This document shows positions 1 through 5,488 of a DNA stretch of 6,955 nucleotides, piece after piece. Under the pieces are notes generated by a model that saw only the letters and a list, made by a program, of their open reading frames with translations, had not been told where the DNA came from and ran no database searches. Both the position numbers and the translations under genes were made by a program. Within the stretch, counting starts at the first letter, position 1. Every line of letters begins with the position of its first letter. Origin of the DNA: an uncultured Campylobacter sp. (GTDB lineage Bacteria; Campylobacterota; Campylobacteria; Campylobacterales; Campylobacteraceae); NCBI RefSeq assembly GCF_938045595.1, contig NZ_CALIBB010000169.1, positions 1 to 6,955 of the forward strand, in the 5' to 3' direction.

Positions 1-83
1 TAATCATTCTAGCTCACCCCGACATCGAAAATTCGCTCATAAACAAGCGGTTTTTGAAAGAGGCCGCCGCGCAAAGCTTCTAG
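1..83 (+). pseudogene. N-terminal remnant of NAD(P)H oxidoreductase (flavodoxin-like fold), premature stop
   Basis: Reading the frame that begins at base 3 gives IILAHPDIENS followed by LINKRFLKEAAAQSF and then TAG at 81-83. The LAHP..ENS..N motif with a following helix is the flavin/phosphate-binding N-terminus (about residues 4-30) of the flavodoxin_2 NAD(P)H-dependent oxidoreductases (KefF/MdaB/quinone-reductase type). Members are normally about 170-200 residues, so the start codon would lie just outside the window and the reading frame ends after only about 28-30 residues. None of the three plus frames after the stop gives the expected continuation (a DLY.LYPDF-like strand, then a WY..P flavin loop), so this looks like a decayed 5' fragment and not a single nonsense mutation. 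The motif match is seen in the sequence; decay is inference, and a chance match of a short open frame cannot be fully excluded. Confidence 0.5.
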
Positions 84-397
84 GAGCTTATCGCTTTTTC
101 CTTGCCGCACTCACGGGCAAAAACGCTGCGAAATATCCGCTTTCTTGTTTTACGTAGCGGCATGCGATGCTGATAAGGCTGCCGAGCGGAGGTAAAGCAG
201 TGCAGCGAGGTACGCGGTGCAGGACACAAATTTTAGCCTCGCGCAAAATCCGCGCCGCAGATCACATCGGAGAGTAAAATTTCGCTCGATGCCTAGAGCA
301 AGGCGCGAAAAAAAACGGCGCCGCAAATTATACGAGCCACAAAAGTCCGCCCTATGATTTGCAATAAAATTTTGAGTGTAAAATTTGCACATTTACG
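84..397. other. gene-free stretch after the oxidoreductase stub
   Basis: No open frame here has a credible start, ribosome binding site and protein-like composition. The longest one, on the minus strand at 150-392, is rich in Arg, Cys and Ala with no recognisable motif and is best read as noise. The stretch probably contains decayed 3' sequence of the oxidoreductase gene, but I cannot align any of it to that family. It contains a 15-base word (242-256) that recurs in the other large non-coding gap at 6452-6466. Confidence 0.5.
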
Positions 398-886
398 CTA
401 AAGGCTTCGGCGCCTCCGAATAAGCCTCGGCCGCAGAAATTTTGATCTAAAATTTGAGCAGCCTGTCCTCGTCAAATTTAAAACCGGGCCCCAAGCCACC
501 TCCCAGTAGTATCCGTCCGGATCGGCAAAATATGCGTGATATCCGCCCCAAAACGCAACTTGTGGCTCCTTGACGATAGTTCCGCCCGCCTTTTTTACTA
601 GCTCTATGACGCTATCTACGTCCTCTTTGTTTTTTACGTTATACGCTAGCGTGATGCCGGCAAATCCACTGCCCCTCGGCGGTTCGTTTTCGCTGGTATC
701 TCGAGCCAGCGCGTCTAGCGGGTAGAGCTCAGATTTGGTTCCGGGCGTATTAAAAAAGCATACCGGCGGGTCGTCGTCTTTGCAATCCGTCTTAAATCCT
801 AGGCCGTCTCTGTAAAATTTTAGCGCCCTTTGCATGCTTCGCACGCCTAGGCAGATGCAGGTTATCTTATTAATTTTAGCCTCCAT
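398..886 (-). CDS. VOC-family protein (glyoxalase/bleomycin-resistance fold), 3' end frameshifted
   Basis: Members of the vicinal oxygen chelate superfamily are built of paired beta-alpha-beta-beta-beta modules and are often metal-dependent lyases, dioxygenases or antibiotic-binding proteins; the substrate here is unknown. Visible marks are the first strand and helix (INKITCICLGVRS, then ALKFYRDGLGF at 21-31), a second module with ITLAYNV near 78-84 and a long helix, and the strongly conserved AYFADPDGYYWEVAWGP at 118-134. I chose ATG at 886 (162 codons) because the fold begins right there; a TTG at 940 would add 18 unlike residues. Neither start has a good ribosome binding site. After WGP the frame encodes an atypical Arg-rich tail of 28 residues, whereas the neighbouring frame gives GFKFDEDRLLKF and a stop at 447-449, the usual family ending (about 146 residues). 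One G is probably missing from the run at 489-492. The gene is probably monocistronic. Confidence 0.8.
   Translation of the reverse strand: MEAKINKITCICLGVRSMQRALKFYRDGLGFKTDCKDDDPPVCFFNTPGTKSELYPLDALARDTSENEPPRGSGFAGITLAYNVKNKEDVDSVIELVKKAGGTIVKEPQVAFWGGYHAYFADPDGYYWEVAWGPVLNLTRTGCSNFRSKFLRPRLIRRRRSL
402..427 (-). terminator. candidate 3' hairpin of the VOC gene
   Basis: AGGC-TTCGG (402-410) can pair with CCGAA (416-420) and, after a 3-base bulge, GCCT (424-427), leaving a 5-base loop. On the minus strand it lies about 20 bases past the stop at 447-449 that the VOC gene would use if its frame were restored. It lies inside the currently extended open frame. There is no strong U tract, so termination activity is uncertain. 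Confidence 0.35.
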
Positions 887-973
887 AAATTTTAACGTAT
901 CTATTTTGGTTTCTTGTGCCGTAGTCAAGCCTGCGCTCAAACAAGCCGTCGTCGCGCTAGCCGAGCGCGCCGT

Positions 974-1028
974 CCGAGCTTTTTAATCGCCGATCATTAA
1001 AATTTTAAAATTTTGCCTCCAAGCTCGG
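974..1028. repeat. 8-bp inverted repeat flanking an AT-rich core
   Basis: CCGAGCTT at 974-981 is inverted as AAGCTCGG at 1021-1028, with 39 bases between them that include the palindrome at 999-1014. It lies between the peptidase gene and the VOC gene, both on the minus strand, so it may be a transcript-end structure. The long loop makes a simple terminator unlikely. Confidence 0.35.
999..1014. repeat. AAAATTTTAAAATTTT palindrome
   Basis: A perfect 16-bp A/T palindrome in the spacer between the two minus-strand genes. It is one of several AAATTTTAAA words found only between genes or at gene edges in this window (also at 1031-1048 and near 1985, 2085 and 6396). Confidence 0.6.
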
Positions 1029-1052
1029 CGTTAAATTTTAAAATTTAAGCCG
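1026..1052 (-). repeat. AT palindrome with GC flanks, possible peptidase-gene terminator
   Basis: TTAAATTTTAAAATTTAA at 1031-1048 is an 18-bp perfect palindrome. CGGC (1026-1029) and GCCG (1049-1052) can extend the stem with one bulged G. It is about 27 bases past the stop of the zinc metallopeptidase gene on the minus strand, a suitable place for a transcript end. A/T stems of this kind are weak, so the role is uncertain. Confidence 0.4.
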
Positions 1053-1078
1053 CCTTTATCTAGCCCACAAGCCCGCGC

Positions 1079-1951
1079 TTACGGCTCAAACGAGCAAGCC
1101 TTTAGGTTTCCGCCCGCTAAGCCCTTTTTAAACCACTCTTTGCGCTGTGCCGAGGTGCCGTGCGTGAAGGAATCGGGCACGACGCGACCGCTAAATTTGC
1201 GCTGCAACGTATCGTCGCCGATCGCGCTGGCGGCATTTAGCGCCTCGTCGATGTCGCCCGCTTCAAGCACGCGCCCTGTTTTTGCGAGATAGCGCGCCCA
1301 GACCCCCGCGTAGCAGTCCGCCTGCAGCTCGACTTTGACCTGAAGCGCGTTTTGCTCGGCTTCGCTGCGAGCGCGCCTTTTTAGAGCATTGATCTGCTCC
1401 AGCGTACCGATTAAATTTTGAACGTGATGCCCTACTTCGTGCGCGATGACGTAGGCCTGCGCGAAGTCGCCGCCCGCTTTGTATTTATTCGCAAGCTCGT
1501 CGAAAAAGCCGAGATCCAGATAAATTTTACGGTCCCTCGGGCAATAAAAAGGTCCCGTCTGCGCGCTCGCAAAACCGCAGCCGCTTGCGATCTGATCGCG
1601 GAAAAGCCGAAGTCCAGGCTCCTCGTAGCGCGCGCCCACGCTTTTAAATATCTCGCCCCAAACGTCCTCGGTTTGGGCTAGCACCGCCGAGACGAAGGCG
1701 AGCTTTTCCTGCTCCTGCGGGCTATCCGTCGGCTCTCTCTGCGTGCTAGCGCCCCCGTCTAAAAGCGCCAAAGGGTTGTAACCCATAAAATACGCTACGA
1801 CGCCGATTACGAGCACTATGCGCCCGATCTTTGAGCCGAGCAAAAACCTGATGATCGGAATCAGCATCCCAAGCGAGCCCGAGCTCGTGCGCATGCTGCT
1901 TGCGCGGTCATCCTCCACGTTTGAGCTTCGTCTGCCGTCTTGCCATTTCAT
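1079..1951 (-). CDS. YpfJ-type neutral zinc metallopeptidase, membrane-anchored
   Basis: A 290-residue protein of the putative neutral zinc metallopeptidase family (E. coli YpfJ, Pfam Zn_peptidase); its natural substrate is not established. It opens with MKWQDGRRSSNVEDDR, the characteristic start of this family, followed by one membrane segment at about 31-57 (IIRFLLGSKIGRIVLVIGVV). The soluble domain carries GCGFASA and GPFYCPRD (124-140), IYLDLGFF (143-150), the catalytic HEVGHH at 171-176 (two zinc-binding His and the Glu base) and VELQADCYAGVWA at 207-219, where E209 or D212 is the likely third ligand. The C-terminal FTHGTSAQRKEWF is also typical. Length is normal and all motifs are intact. 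Start ATG at 1951 is supported by AAGGA (1957-1961 on the complement) and a promoter at 1977-1982. It diverges from infA. Confidence 0.92.
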   Translation of the reverse strand: MKWQDGRRSSNVEDDRASSMRTSSGSLGMLIPIIRFLLGSKIGRIVLVIGVVAYFMGYNPLALLDGGASTQREPTDSPQEQEKLAFVSAVLAQTEDVWGEIFKSVGARYEEPGLRLFRDQIASGCGFASAQTGPFYCPRDRKIYLDLGFFDELANKYKAGGDFAQAYVIAHEVGHHVQNLIGTLEQINALKRRARSEAEQNALQVKVELQADCYAGVWARYLAKTGRVLEAGDIDEALNAASAIGDDTLQRKFSGRVVPDSFTHGTSAQRKEWFKKGLAGGNLKACSFEP

Positions 1952-1956
1952 GTTTT

Positions 1957-1982
1957 TCCTTTAAAATTTTTGAGCCATTATA
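1957..1982 (-). promoter_or_regulatory. promoter and ribosome binding site of the zinc metallopeptidase gene
   Basis: On the minus strand TATAAT occupies 1982-1977, behind a T/A-rich tract (CTTTTTAAAATTTTAG) typical of the Campylobacter sigma-70 region near -16. No convincing -35 box is seen. Transcription would start near 1970, giving a leader of about 19 bases that includes the AAGGA ribosome binding site at 1961-1957. Confidence 0.65.
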
Positions 1983-2100
1983 CTAAAATTTTAAAAAGAG
2001 CGCCGTCTTGCTTTTGTAAAATACTCCGCGCGTAGCGAAATAAATCTGAAATTTTGCTTATTTTAAATTTCTTTTAAGCTGTTTAAAATTTTAAATTCTA

Positions 2101-2134
2101 TATAATCGCCTTTTTTAAATTTAAAAGAAAGGAG
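2101..2134 (+). promoter_or_regulatory. promoter and ribosome binding site of infA
   Basis: TATAAT at 2101-2106 follows an AT-rich tract that includes AAAATTTTAAATTC (2085-2098). No clear -35 box is present, as is usual for the group. Transcription would begin near 2113. AAGGAG at 2129-2134, 5 bases before a GTG codon, fixes the infA start. Confidence 0.7.
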
Positions 2135-2139
2135 AATTT

Positions 2140-2358
2140 GTGGCAAAAGACGACGTCATAGAGATCGACGGCAACGTCATAGAAGCGCTGCCGAACGCGA
2201 CTTTTAAGGTCGAGCTAGACAATAAACACGTGATTTTATGCCATATCGCGGGCAAGATGCGGATGCACTACATCAAGATAATGCCGGGCGATCGCGTAAA
2301 AGTCGAGCTGACCCCTTACAGCCTCGATAAAGGCAGGATCACCTACCGCTATAAGTAA
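2140..2358 (+). CDS. infA: translation initiation factor IF-1
   Basis: IF-1 binds the ribosomal A site of the 30S subunit and helps IF-2 and IF-3 select the start codon. The 72-residue protein is a single S1/OB-fold domain with the usual length and hallmarks: MAKDDVIEIDGNVIEALPNA, then F.VEL.N.H, HIAGKMRMHYIKI (about 36-48), PGDRVKVELTPYSLDKGRI and YRYK at the C-terminus. The start is GTG at 2140, well placed behind AAGGAG; translation as Met is expected. It heads the ribosomal gene block but is separated from rpmJ by 172 bases with a possible second promoter, so the two may be only partly co-transcribed. The gene upstream diverges, so this copy is not attached to secY or map as in many other bacteria. 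Confidence 0.97.
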   Translation: MAKDDVIEIDGNVIEALPNATFKVELDNKHVILCHIAGKMRMHYIKIMPGDRVKVELTPYSLDKGRITYRYK

Positions 2359-2377
2359 GGATAAAGTTAAATTTAGA

Positions 2378-2383
2378 TATACT
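2378..2383 (+). promoter_or_regulatory. candidate internal promoter (-10 box) for the rpmJ-rplQ operon
   Basis: TATACT lies 19 bases past the infA stop and follows the AT-rich tract AAAGTTAAATTTAGA. It would start transcription near 2390 and give rpmJ a leader of about 140 bases containing the hairpin at 2415-2445. There is no -35 box; the call rests on this one hexamer and its context. Confidence 0.4.
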
Positions 2384-2414
2384 CGCGATTTTGCGACTAA
2401 ACTGTAGGAAGAAG

Positions 2415-2445
2415 TGTTTTCAAAATCCCCACTATTTTGAAAACA
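2415..2445 (+). promoter_or_regulatory. perfect 12-bp stem-loop in the infA-rpmJ spacer (alpha-operon leader)
   Basis: TGTTTTCAAAAT (2415-2426) pairs without mismatch with ATTTTGAAAACA (2434-2445) around the 7-base loop CCCCACT. It is not followed by a U tract, so it is not a standard intrinsic terminator. The position, in the leader of rpmJ-rpsM-rpsK-rpsD-rpoA-rplQ, suggests a processing site, an attenuator or a regulatory structure. In E. coli the alpha operon is repressed by S4 binding an mRNA structure in front of rpsM; whether this hairpin has such a role is inference. A second copy of TTTTGAAA at 2465-2472 could compete for the left arm over 8 bp. Confidence 0.6.
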
Positions 2446-2530
2446 GTTGGTTTGATACTTTCGCTTTTGAAATTTCATTAAACCTAGGTGCAGTTTGCAT
2501 TTAAAGTGGAGAAAATTTTAGGAGAGTGGA

Positions 2531-2644
2531 ATGAAAGTTCGTCCATCCGTTAAGAAAATGTGCGACAAATGTAAAATTGTCAAGCGCAAAGGTGTTGTTC
2601 ACGTTATTTGTGAAAATCCAAAACATAAACAAAGACAAGGATAA
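2531..2644 (+). CDS. rpmJ: 50S ribosomal protein L36 (zinc-binding form)
   Basis: A 37-codon gene encoding MKVRPSVKKMCDKC, then a short basic loop, then VICENPKHKQRQG. L36 sits in the large subunit near the peptidyl transferase region and binds 23S rRNA. C11, C14, C27 and H32 form the complete CxxC...C....H zinc site, so this is the zinc-containing (C+) form and not the zinc-free paralogue. AGGAG at 2520-2524, 6 bases before the ATG, supports the start. The stop is 3 bases from the rpsM start, so translation is closely linked. Its base composition is visibly more AT-rich than the genes downstream. Confidence 0.97.
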   Translation: MKVRPSVKKMCDKCKIVKRKGVVHVICENPKHKQRQG

Positions 2645-2647
2645 GTT

Positions 2648-3016
2648 ATGGCTCGTATCGCAGGTGTAGATCTACCAAAGAAAAAAAGGATTGAATACGG
2701 ACTAACTTATATCTACGGTATAGGTTTATTTACGTCGAGAAAAATTCTCGATGCGGCAGGAATTTCTTACGATAAAAGAGTCGCCGATCTGAGCGAAGAT
2801 GAAGCCGCCGCTATCAGAAAAGAGATCCAAGAGCACTATATGGTCGAAGGCGATCTTCGCAAACAAGTGGCTATGGATATAAAAGCGCTTATGGACTTGG
2901 GCGGCTATCGCGGCTTAAGACACAGAAAGGGCCTTCCTGTTCGCGGTCAAAAAACAAAAACGAACGCCAGAACCAGAAAAGGCAAACGTAAAACCGTCGG
3001 CGCGGCAGCTAAATAA
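2648..3016 (+). CDS. rpsM: 30S ribosomal protein S13
   Basis: S13 lies in the head of the 30S subunit, contacts the P-site tRNA and forms intersubunit bridges with the 50S subunit. The 122-residue product has the typical start MARIAGVDLPKKKRIEYGLTY with the YGIG helix-two-turn-helix region (about 24-27), a central helical part, and the family signature RGLRHRKGLPVRGQKTKTNA near 94-113, ending in a lysine/arginine-rich tail that reaches toward tRNA. Length is normal. The ribosome binding site AAGGA (2637-2641) overlaps the end of rpmJ, and the gap to rpsK is 10 bases. Confidence 0.98.
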   Translation: MARIAGVDLPKKKRIEYGLTYIYGIGLFTSRKILDAAGISYDKRVADLSEDEAAAIRKEIQEHYMVEGDLRKQVAMDIKALMDLGGYRGLRHRKGLPVRGQKTKTNARTRKGKRKTVGAAAK

Positions 3017-3026
3017 GGATTGAGAT

Positions 3027-3419
3027 ATGGCACAAAAAAAAGTAGTTAAGAAAAAAACCGTCAGAAAAAATATCGCCAAAGGCATAGTTTACATCTCCGC
3101 TACGTTTAACAACACTATGATTACCGTAACGGACGAAATGGGCAACGCGATCGCGTGGAGCAGTGCGGGCGCTTTAAATTTTAAAGGCAGCAAAAAATCC
3201 ACCCCTTATGCGGCGCAGCAAGCCGTCGAGGACGCGCTAAACAAAGCCAAAGAGCACGGCATCAAAGAGGTAGGCGTCAAGGTTCAGGGTCCGGGAAGCG
3301 GACGCGAGACCGCCGTTAAAAGCGTAGGTAGCGTAGAAGGGATTAAAGTTACATATTTCAAAGACATCACTCCTCTTGCGCACAACGGTTGCAGACCGCC
3401 TAAACGACGTCGCGTGTAA
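3027..3419 (+). CDS. rpsK: 30S ribosomal protein S11
   Basis: S11 is part of the 30S platform, where it supports the mRNA-binding region near the anti-Shine-Dalgarno end of 16S rRNA. The 130-residue protein has a basic N-terminus (MAQKKVVKKKTVRKNI), the conserved core GIVYISATFNNTMITVTD and WSSAG..NFKGSKKSTPYAA, VQGPGSGRETA near 86-96, and the standard C-terminus DITPLAHNGCRPPKRRRV. AAGGA at 3015-3019 overlaps the rpsM stop codon, which ties its translation to the preceding gene. Confidence 0.98.
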   Translation: MAQKKVVKKKTVRKNIAKGIVYISATFNNTMITVTDEMGNAIAWSSAGALNFKGSKKSTPYAAQQAVEDALNKAKEHGIKEVGVKVQGPGSGRETAVKSVGSVEGIKVTYFKDITPLAHNGCRPPKRRRV

Positions 3420-3437
3420 TTATAAAAGGAGAAATTT

Positions 3438-4064
3438 ATGGCTAGATATACAGGACCGGTTGAAAAATTAGAAAGAAGGCTCGGCGTCGATCTATTTATG
3501 AAAGGCGAAAGAAGGCTTGCGGGCAAGAGCGCGCTTTTAAAACGCCCTTACGCTCCGGGTCAGCATGGACAAAGACGCGCTAAACTAAGCGAATACGGCT
3601 CACAGCTTCGCGAGAAACAAAAGGCTAAATTTATGTACGGCGTAAGCGAGAAGCAGTTCCGCAGGCTATTTGCCGAAGCGGCTCGCAGAGAAGGTAATAC
3701 CGGAGCGATCTTGGTTCAGCTTTTAGAGCAGAGGCTAGATAACGTCGTTTACCGCATGGGCTTTGCTACGACTAGACGATTTGCGCGCCAGCTCGTTACG
3801 CACGGACATATCTTAGTAGACGGCAAGCGCGTCGATATCCCTTCATATAGCGTCCGCGCAGGACAAAAGATCGAAGTGATCGAAAAGAGCAAAAATAACC
3901 CGCAAATTTCAAGAGCGCTGGATCTTACTGCACAGACCGGCATCGTAGCGTGGGTAGATGTAGAAAAAGAGAAAAGATACGGAATTTTTTCTAGAGTTCC
4001 GGAGAGAGAAGAAGTTGTTATTCCTGTAGAGGAAAGATTTATCGTAGAGCTTTACTCGAAATAG
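3438..4064 (+). CDS. rpsD: 30S ribosomal protein S4
   Basis: S4 starts assembly of the 30S body by binding 16S rRNA and, in E. coli, represses the alpha operon by binding its leader mRNA. The 208-residue product has the N-terminal domain beginning MARYTGPVEKLERRLG with LLKRPYAPGQHGQRR (34-47), a helical middle part, and the S4 RNA-binding domain at about 97-160 (EQRLDNVVYRMGFATTRRFA at 97-116, then QLVTHGHILVDGKRVDIPSY). There are no cysteines at all, so this is the zinc-free (C-) form. AAGGAG at 3426-3431 precedes the ATG with good spacing. If leader feedback exists here, S4 is the expected repressor; that is inference. Confidence 0.98.
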   Translation: MARYTGPVEKLERRLGVDLFMKGERRLAGKSALLKRPYAPGQHGQRRAKLSEYGSQLREKQKAKFMYGVSEKQFRRLFAEAARREGNTGAILVQLLEQRLDNVVYRMGFATTRRFARQLVTHGHILVDGKRVDIPSYSVRAGQKIEVIEKSKNNPQISRALDLTAQTGIVAWVDVEKEKRYGIFSRVPEREEVVIPVEERFIVELYSK

Positions 4065-4075
4065 TAGGTGCTAAT

Positions 4076-5101
4076 ATGAGAAAAATCACAACATCAGCTC
4101 ATATGCCAACTGAAATAAAGGTTGAGAATGTCAGCGAAAATGTTGCTAAAATCATAGCATATCCCTTTGAAACGGGATATGCCGTCACTCTAGCTCATCC
4201 TTTACGAAGGCTACTTTATACGAGCACGGTCGGTTTTGCGCCGACTGCGGTTAAAATCGAAGGCGTAAGCCACGAATTCGACAGCATGCGCGGTATGCTC
4301 GAGGATATGGCGGCTTTTATCATAAATTTAAAGGGCTTAAGGTTTAAAATCAAGGGCGATTCCCTACGCGAGGTCGTAGAATACAGCTTTAAAGGACCTA
4401 AAGAAATTTACGGCGGCGACCTAAACAACGACGCCGTAGAGATCGTAAATCCAAGCGCTTATCTAGCTACGATAAACGAGGATGCCGATCTTAAATTTAC
4501 GCTCATCATCGAAAAGGGCATTGGCTACGTCCCAAGCGAAGAGATCAGAGAAAATTTAGACGCGGATTTTATCGCGTTGGATGCGTTTTTTACCCCGGTA
4601 ACCAAGGCTGTTTACGATATCGAAAACGTATTTGTAGAGGATAATCCCGACTACGAAAAGGTGGTCTTTACGATCACTACCGACGGTCAGATCAGCGCGA
4701 TAGACGCGTTTAAAAACGCGCTTGAAGCGATGTATCAGCAGCTGGCGGTTTTCAAAGGCATCGTAAATATCAGCGCTGCGGATACTTTCGGTAGAGCGAT
4801 CCCTGCAAATTCCGAGTTTGCAAAGCTTTTTGAGAGCGTTAGCAATCTAAGCTTAAGCGCACGAAGCTTCAACTGCCTAGATCGCGCCGATATTAGATTT
4901 ATCGGTGAGCTTGCGATCATGGAGGAAAGCGAGCTTAAAGACCTTAAAAATTTAGGCAAAAAATCGCTCGAGGAGATCAAGGCCGTAATGGAGGAGATCG
5001 GTTATCCTATCGGCAACCAAGAGCTCGGCGATAAAAAAGAGCAGCTAAAACGCAAGCTTGACGAGCTGAAGGCTCAAAGACAAAAGAATGAAGGACAATA
5101 A
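4076..5101 (+). CDS. rpoA: DNA-directed RNA polymerase alpha subunit
   Basis: The alpha dimer is the assembly platform for beta and beta' and contacts promoter DNA and activators. Of 341 residues, about 10-230 form the N-terminal domain, with LAHPLRRLLYTSTVGFAPTA (39-58) and KFTLIIEKGIGYVPSEEI (140-157). A linker follows, then the C-terminal domain at about 255-312 with LSARSFNCL (260-268) and NLGKKSLEEIK (292-302). R263, N266, G294, K296 and S297 match E. coli R265, N268, G296, K298 and S299, which bind UP-element DNA, but the counterpart of K271 is D269. A charged, probably coiled tail of about 25 residues (KEQLKRKLDELKAQRQKN) follows the domain. The ribosome binding site is modest (AGGTG, 4066-4070). 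The stop codon directly touches the rplQ start, so the pair is likely coupled. Confidence 0.98.
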   Translation: MRKITTSAHMPTEIKVENVSENVAKIIAYPFETGYAVTLAHPLRRLLYTSTVGFAPTAVKIEGVSHEFDSMRGMLEDMAAFIINLKGLRFKIKGDSLREVVEYSFKGPKEIYGGDLNNDAVEIVNPSAYLATINEDADLKFTLIIEKGIGYVPSEEIRENLDADFIALDAFFTPVTKAVYDIENVFVEDNPDYEKVVFTITTDGQISAIDAFKNALEAMYQQLAVFKGIVNISAADTFGRAIPANSEFAKLFESVSNLSLSARSFNCLDRADIRFIGELAIMEESELKDLKNLGKKSLEEIKAVMEEIGYPIGNQELGDKKEQLKRKLDELKAQRQKNEGQ

Positions 5102-5458
5102 ATGAGACATAATCACGGATATAGGAAGCTAGGGCGTACTTCGTCTCACCGTGCCGCCCTGCTTAAAAATTTAACCATCGCTTTAGTTACTAGCGGCAAG
5201 ATCGAAACCACGCTTCCTAAGGCAAAAGAGCTAAGAAGCTACGCCGAGAAGCTGATCACTCGTGCGCGCAAGGGCGACAGCGAGGCGCATAGATTTGTTT
5301 TCGCGGCGCTTCAGGATAAGGCTGCGACAAATAAGCTAGTCACCGAGATCGCTCCAAAATACGCAGGCGTAAACGGCGGCTACACTCGCATCATCAAAAC
5401 CCGCCTTCGCAAGGGCGACGCTGCCGAGATGGCTTATATCGAGCTAATCAGCAAATAA
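5102..5458 (+). CDS. rplQ: 50S ribosomal protein L17
   Basis: L17 binds 23S rRNA near the exit side of the large subunit. The 118-residue product shows the family pattern MRHNHGYRKLGRTSSHRAAL, LTIALVTSGKIETTLPKAKE (24-43), then the helical K.RSYAEKLITRARKGD-like region and the closing RKGDAAEMAYIELI. Length is normal for the short bacterial form. Its ribosome binding site AAGGA (5091-5095) lies inside rpoA, with no bases between the two genes. It is the last gene of the operon, and a terminator hairpin begins on the final base of its stop codon. Confidence 0.98.
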   Translation: MRHNHGYRKLGRTSSHRAALLKNLTIALVTSGKIETTLPKAKELRSYAEKLITRARKGDSEAHRFVFAALQDKAATNKLVTEIAPKYAGVNGGYTRIIKTRLRKGDAAEMAYIELISK

Positions 5459-5483
5459 AATTTCGGGATCACTCCCGAAATTT
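5458..5483. terminator. bidirectional-looking hairpin ending the alpha operon
   Basis: AAATTTCGGGA (5458-5468) and TCCCGAAATTT (5473-5483) form a perfect 11-bp stem with the 4-base loop TCAC. The GC-rich top and A/T base resemble an intrinsic terminator, and the right arm ends in TTT followed by CTTCT. It starts on the last base of the rplQ stop codon and ends 5 bases before the next gene, which would therefore be read only by leakage through it or from a promoter inside the hairpin or rplQ. Confidence 0.8.
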
Positions 5484-5488
5484 CTTCT

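Noticed and set aside
150..392. 80-codon minus-strand frame
   Set aside because: No ribosome binding site, no motif and a composition typical of a random frame in this DNA.
489..492. Phase-variable homopolymer in the VOC gene
   Set aside because: Campylobacter phase variation normally uses G tracts of eight or more; a run of four or five is too short to call a switch.
887..940. TTG-start extension of the VOC protein with a Ser/Ala/Thr-rich, signal-like sequence further upstream
   Set aside because: The upstream frame lacks a credible start and hydrophobic core, and VOC proteins normally begin at the residue chosen.
2415..2445. Intrinsic terminator after infA
   Set aside because: The stem is perfect but A/T-rich and not followed by a U tract, so it is reported as a leader structure instead.
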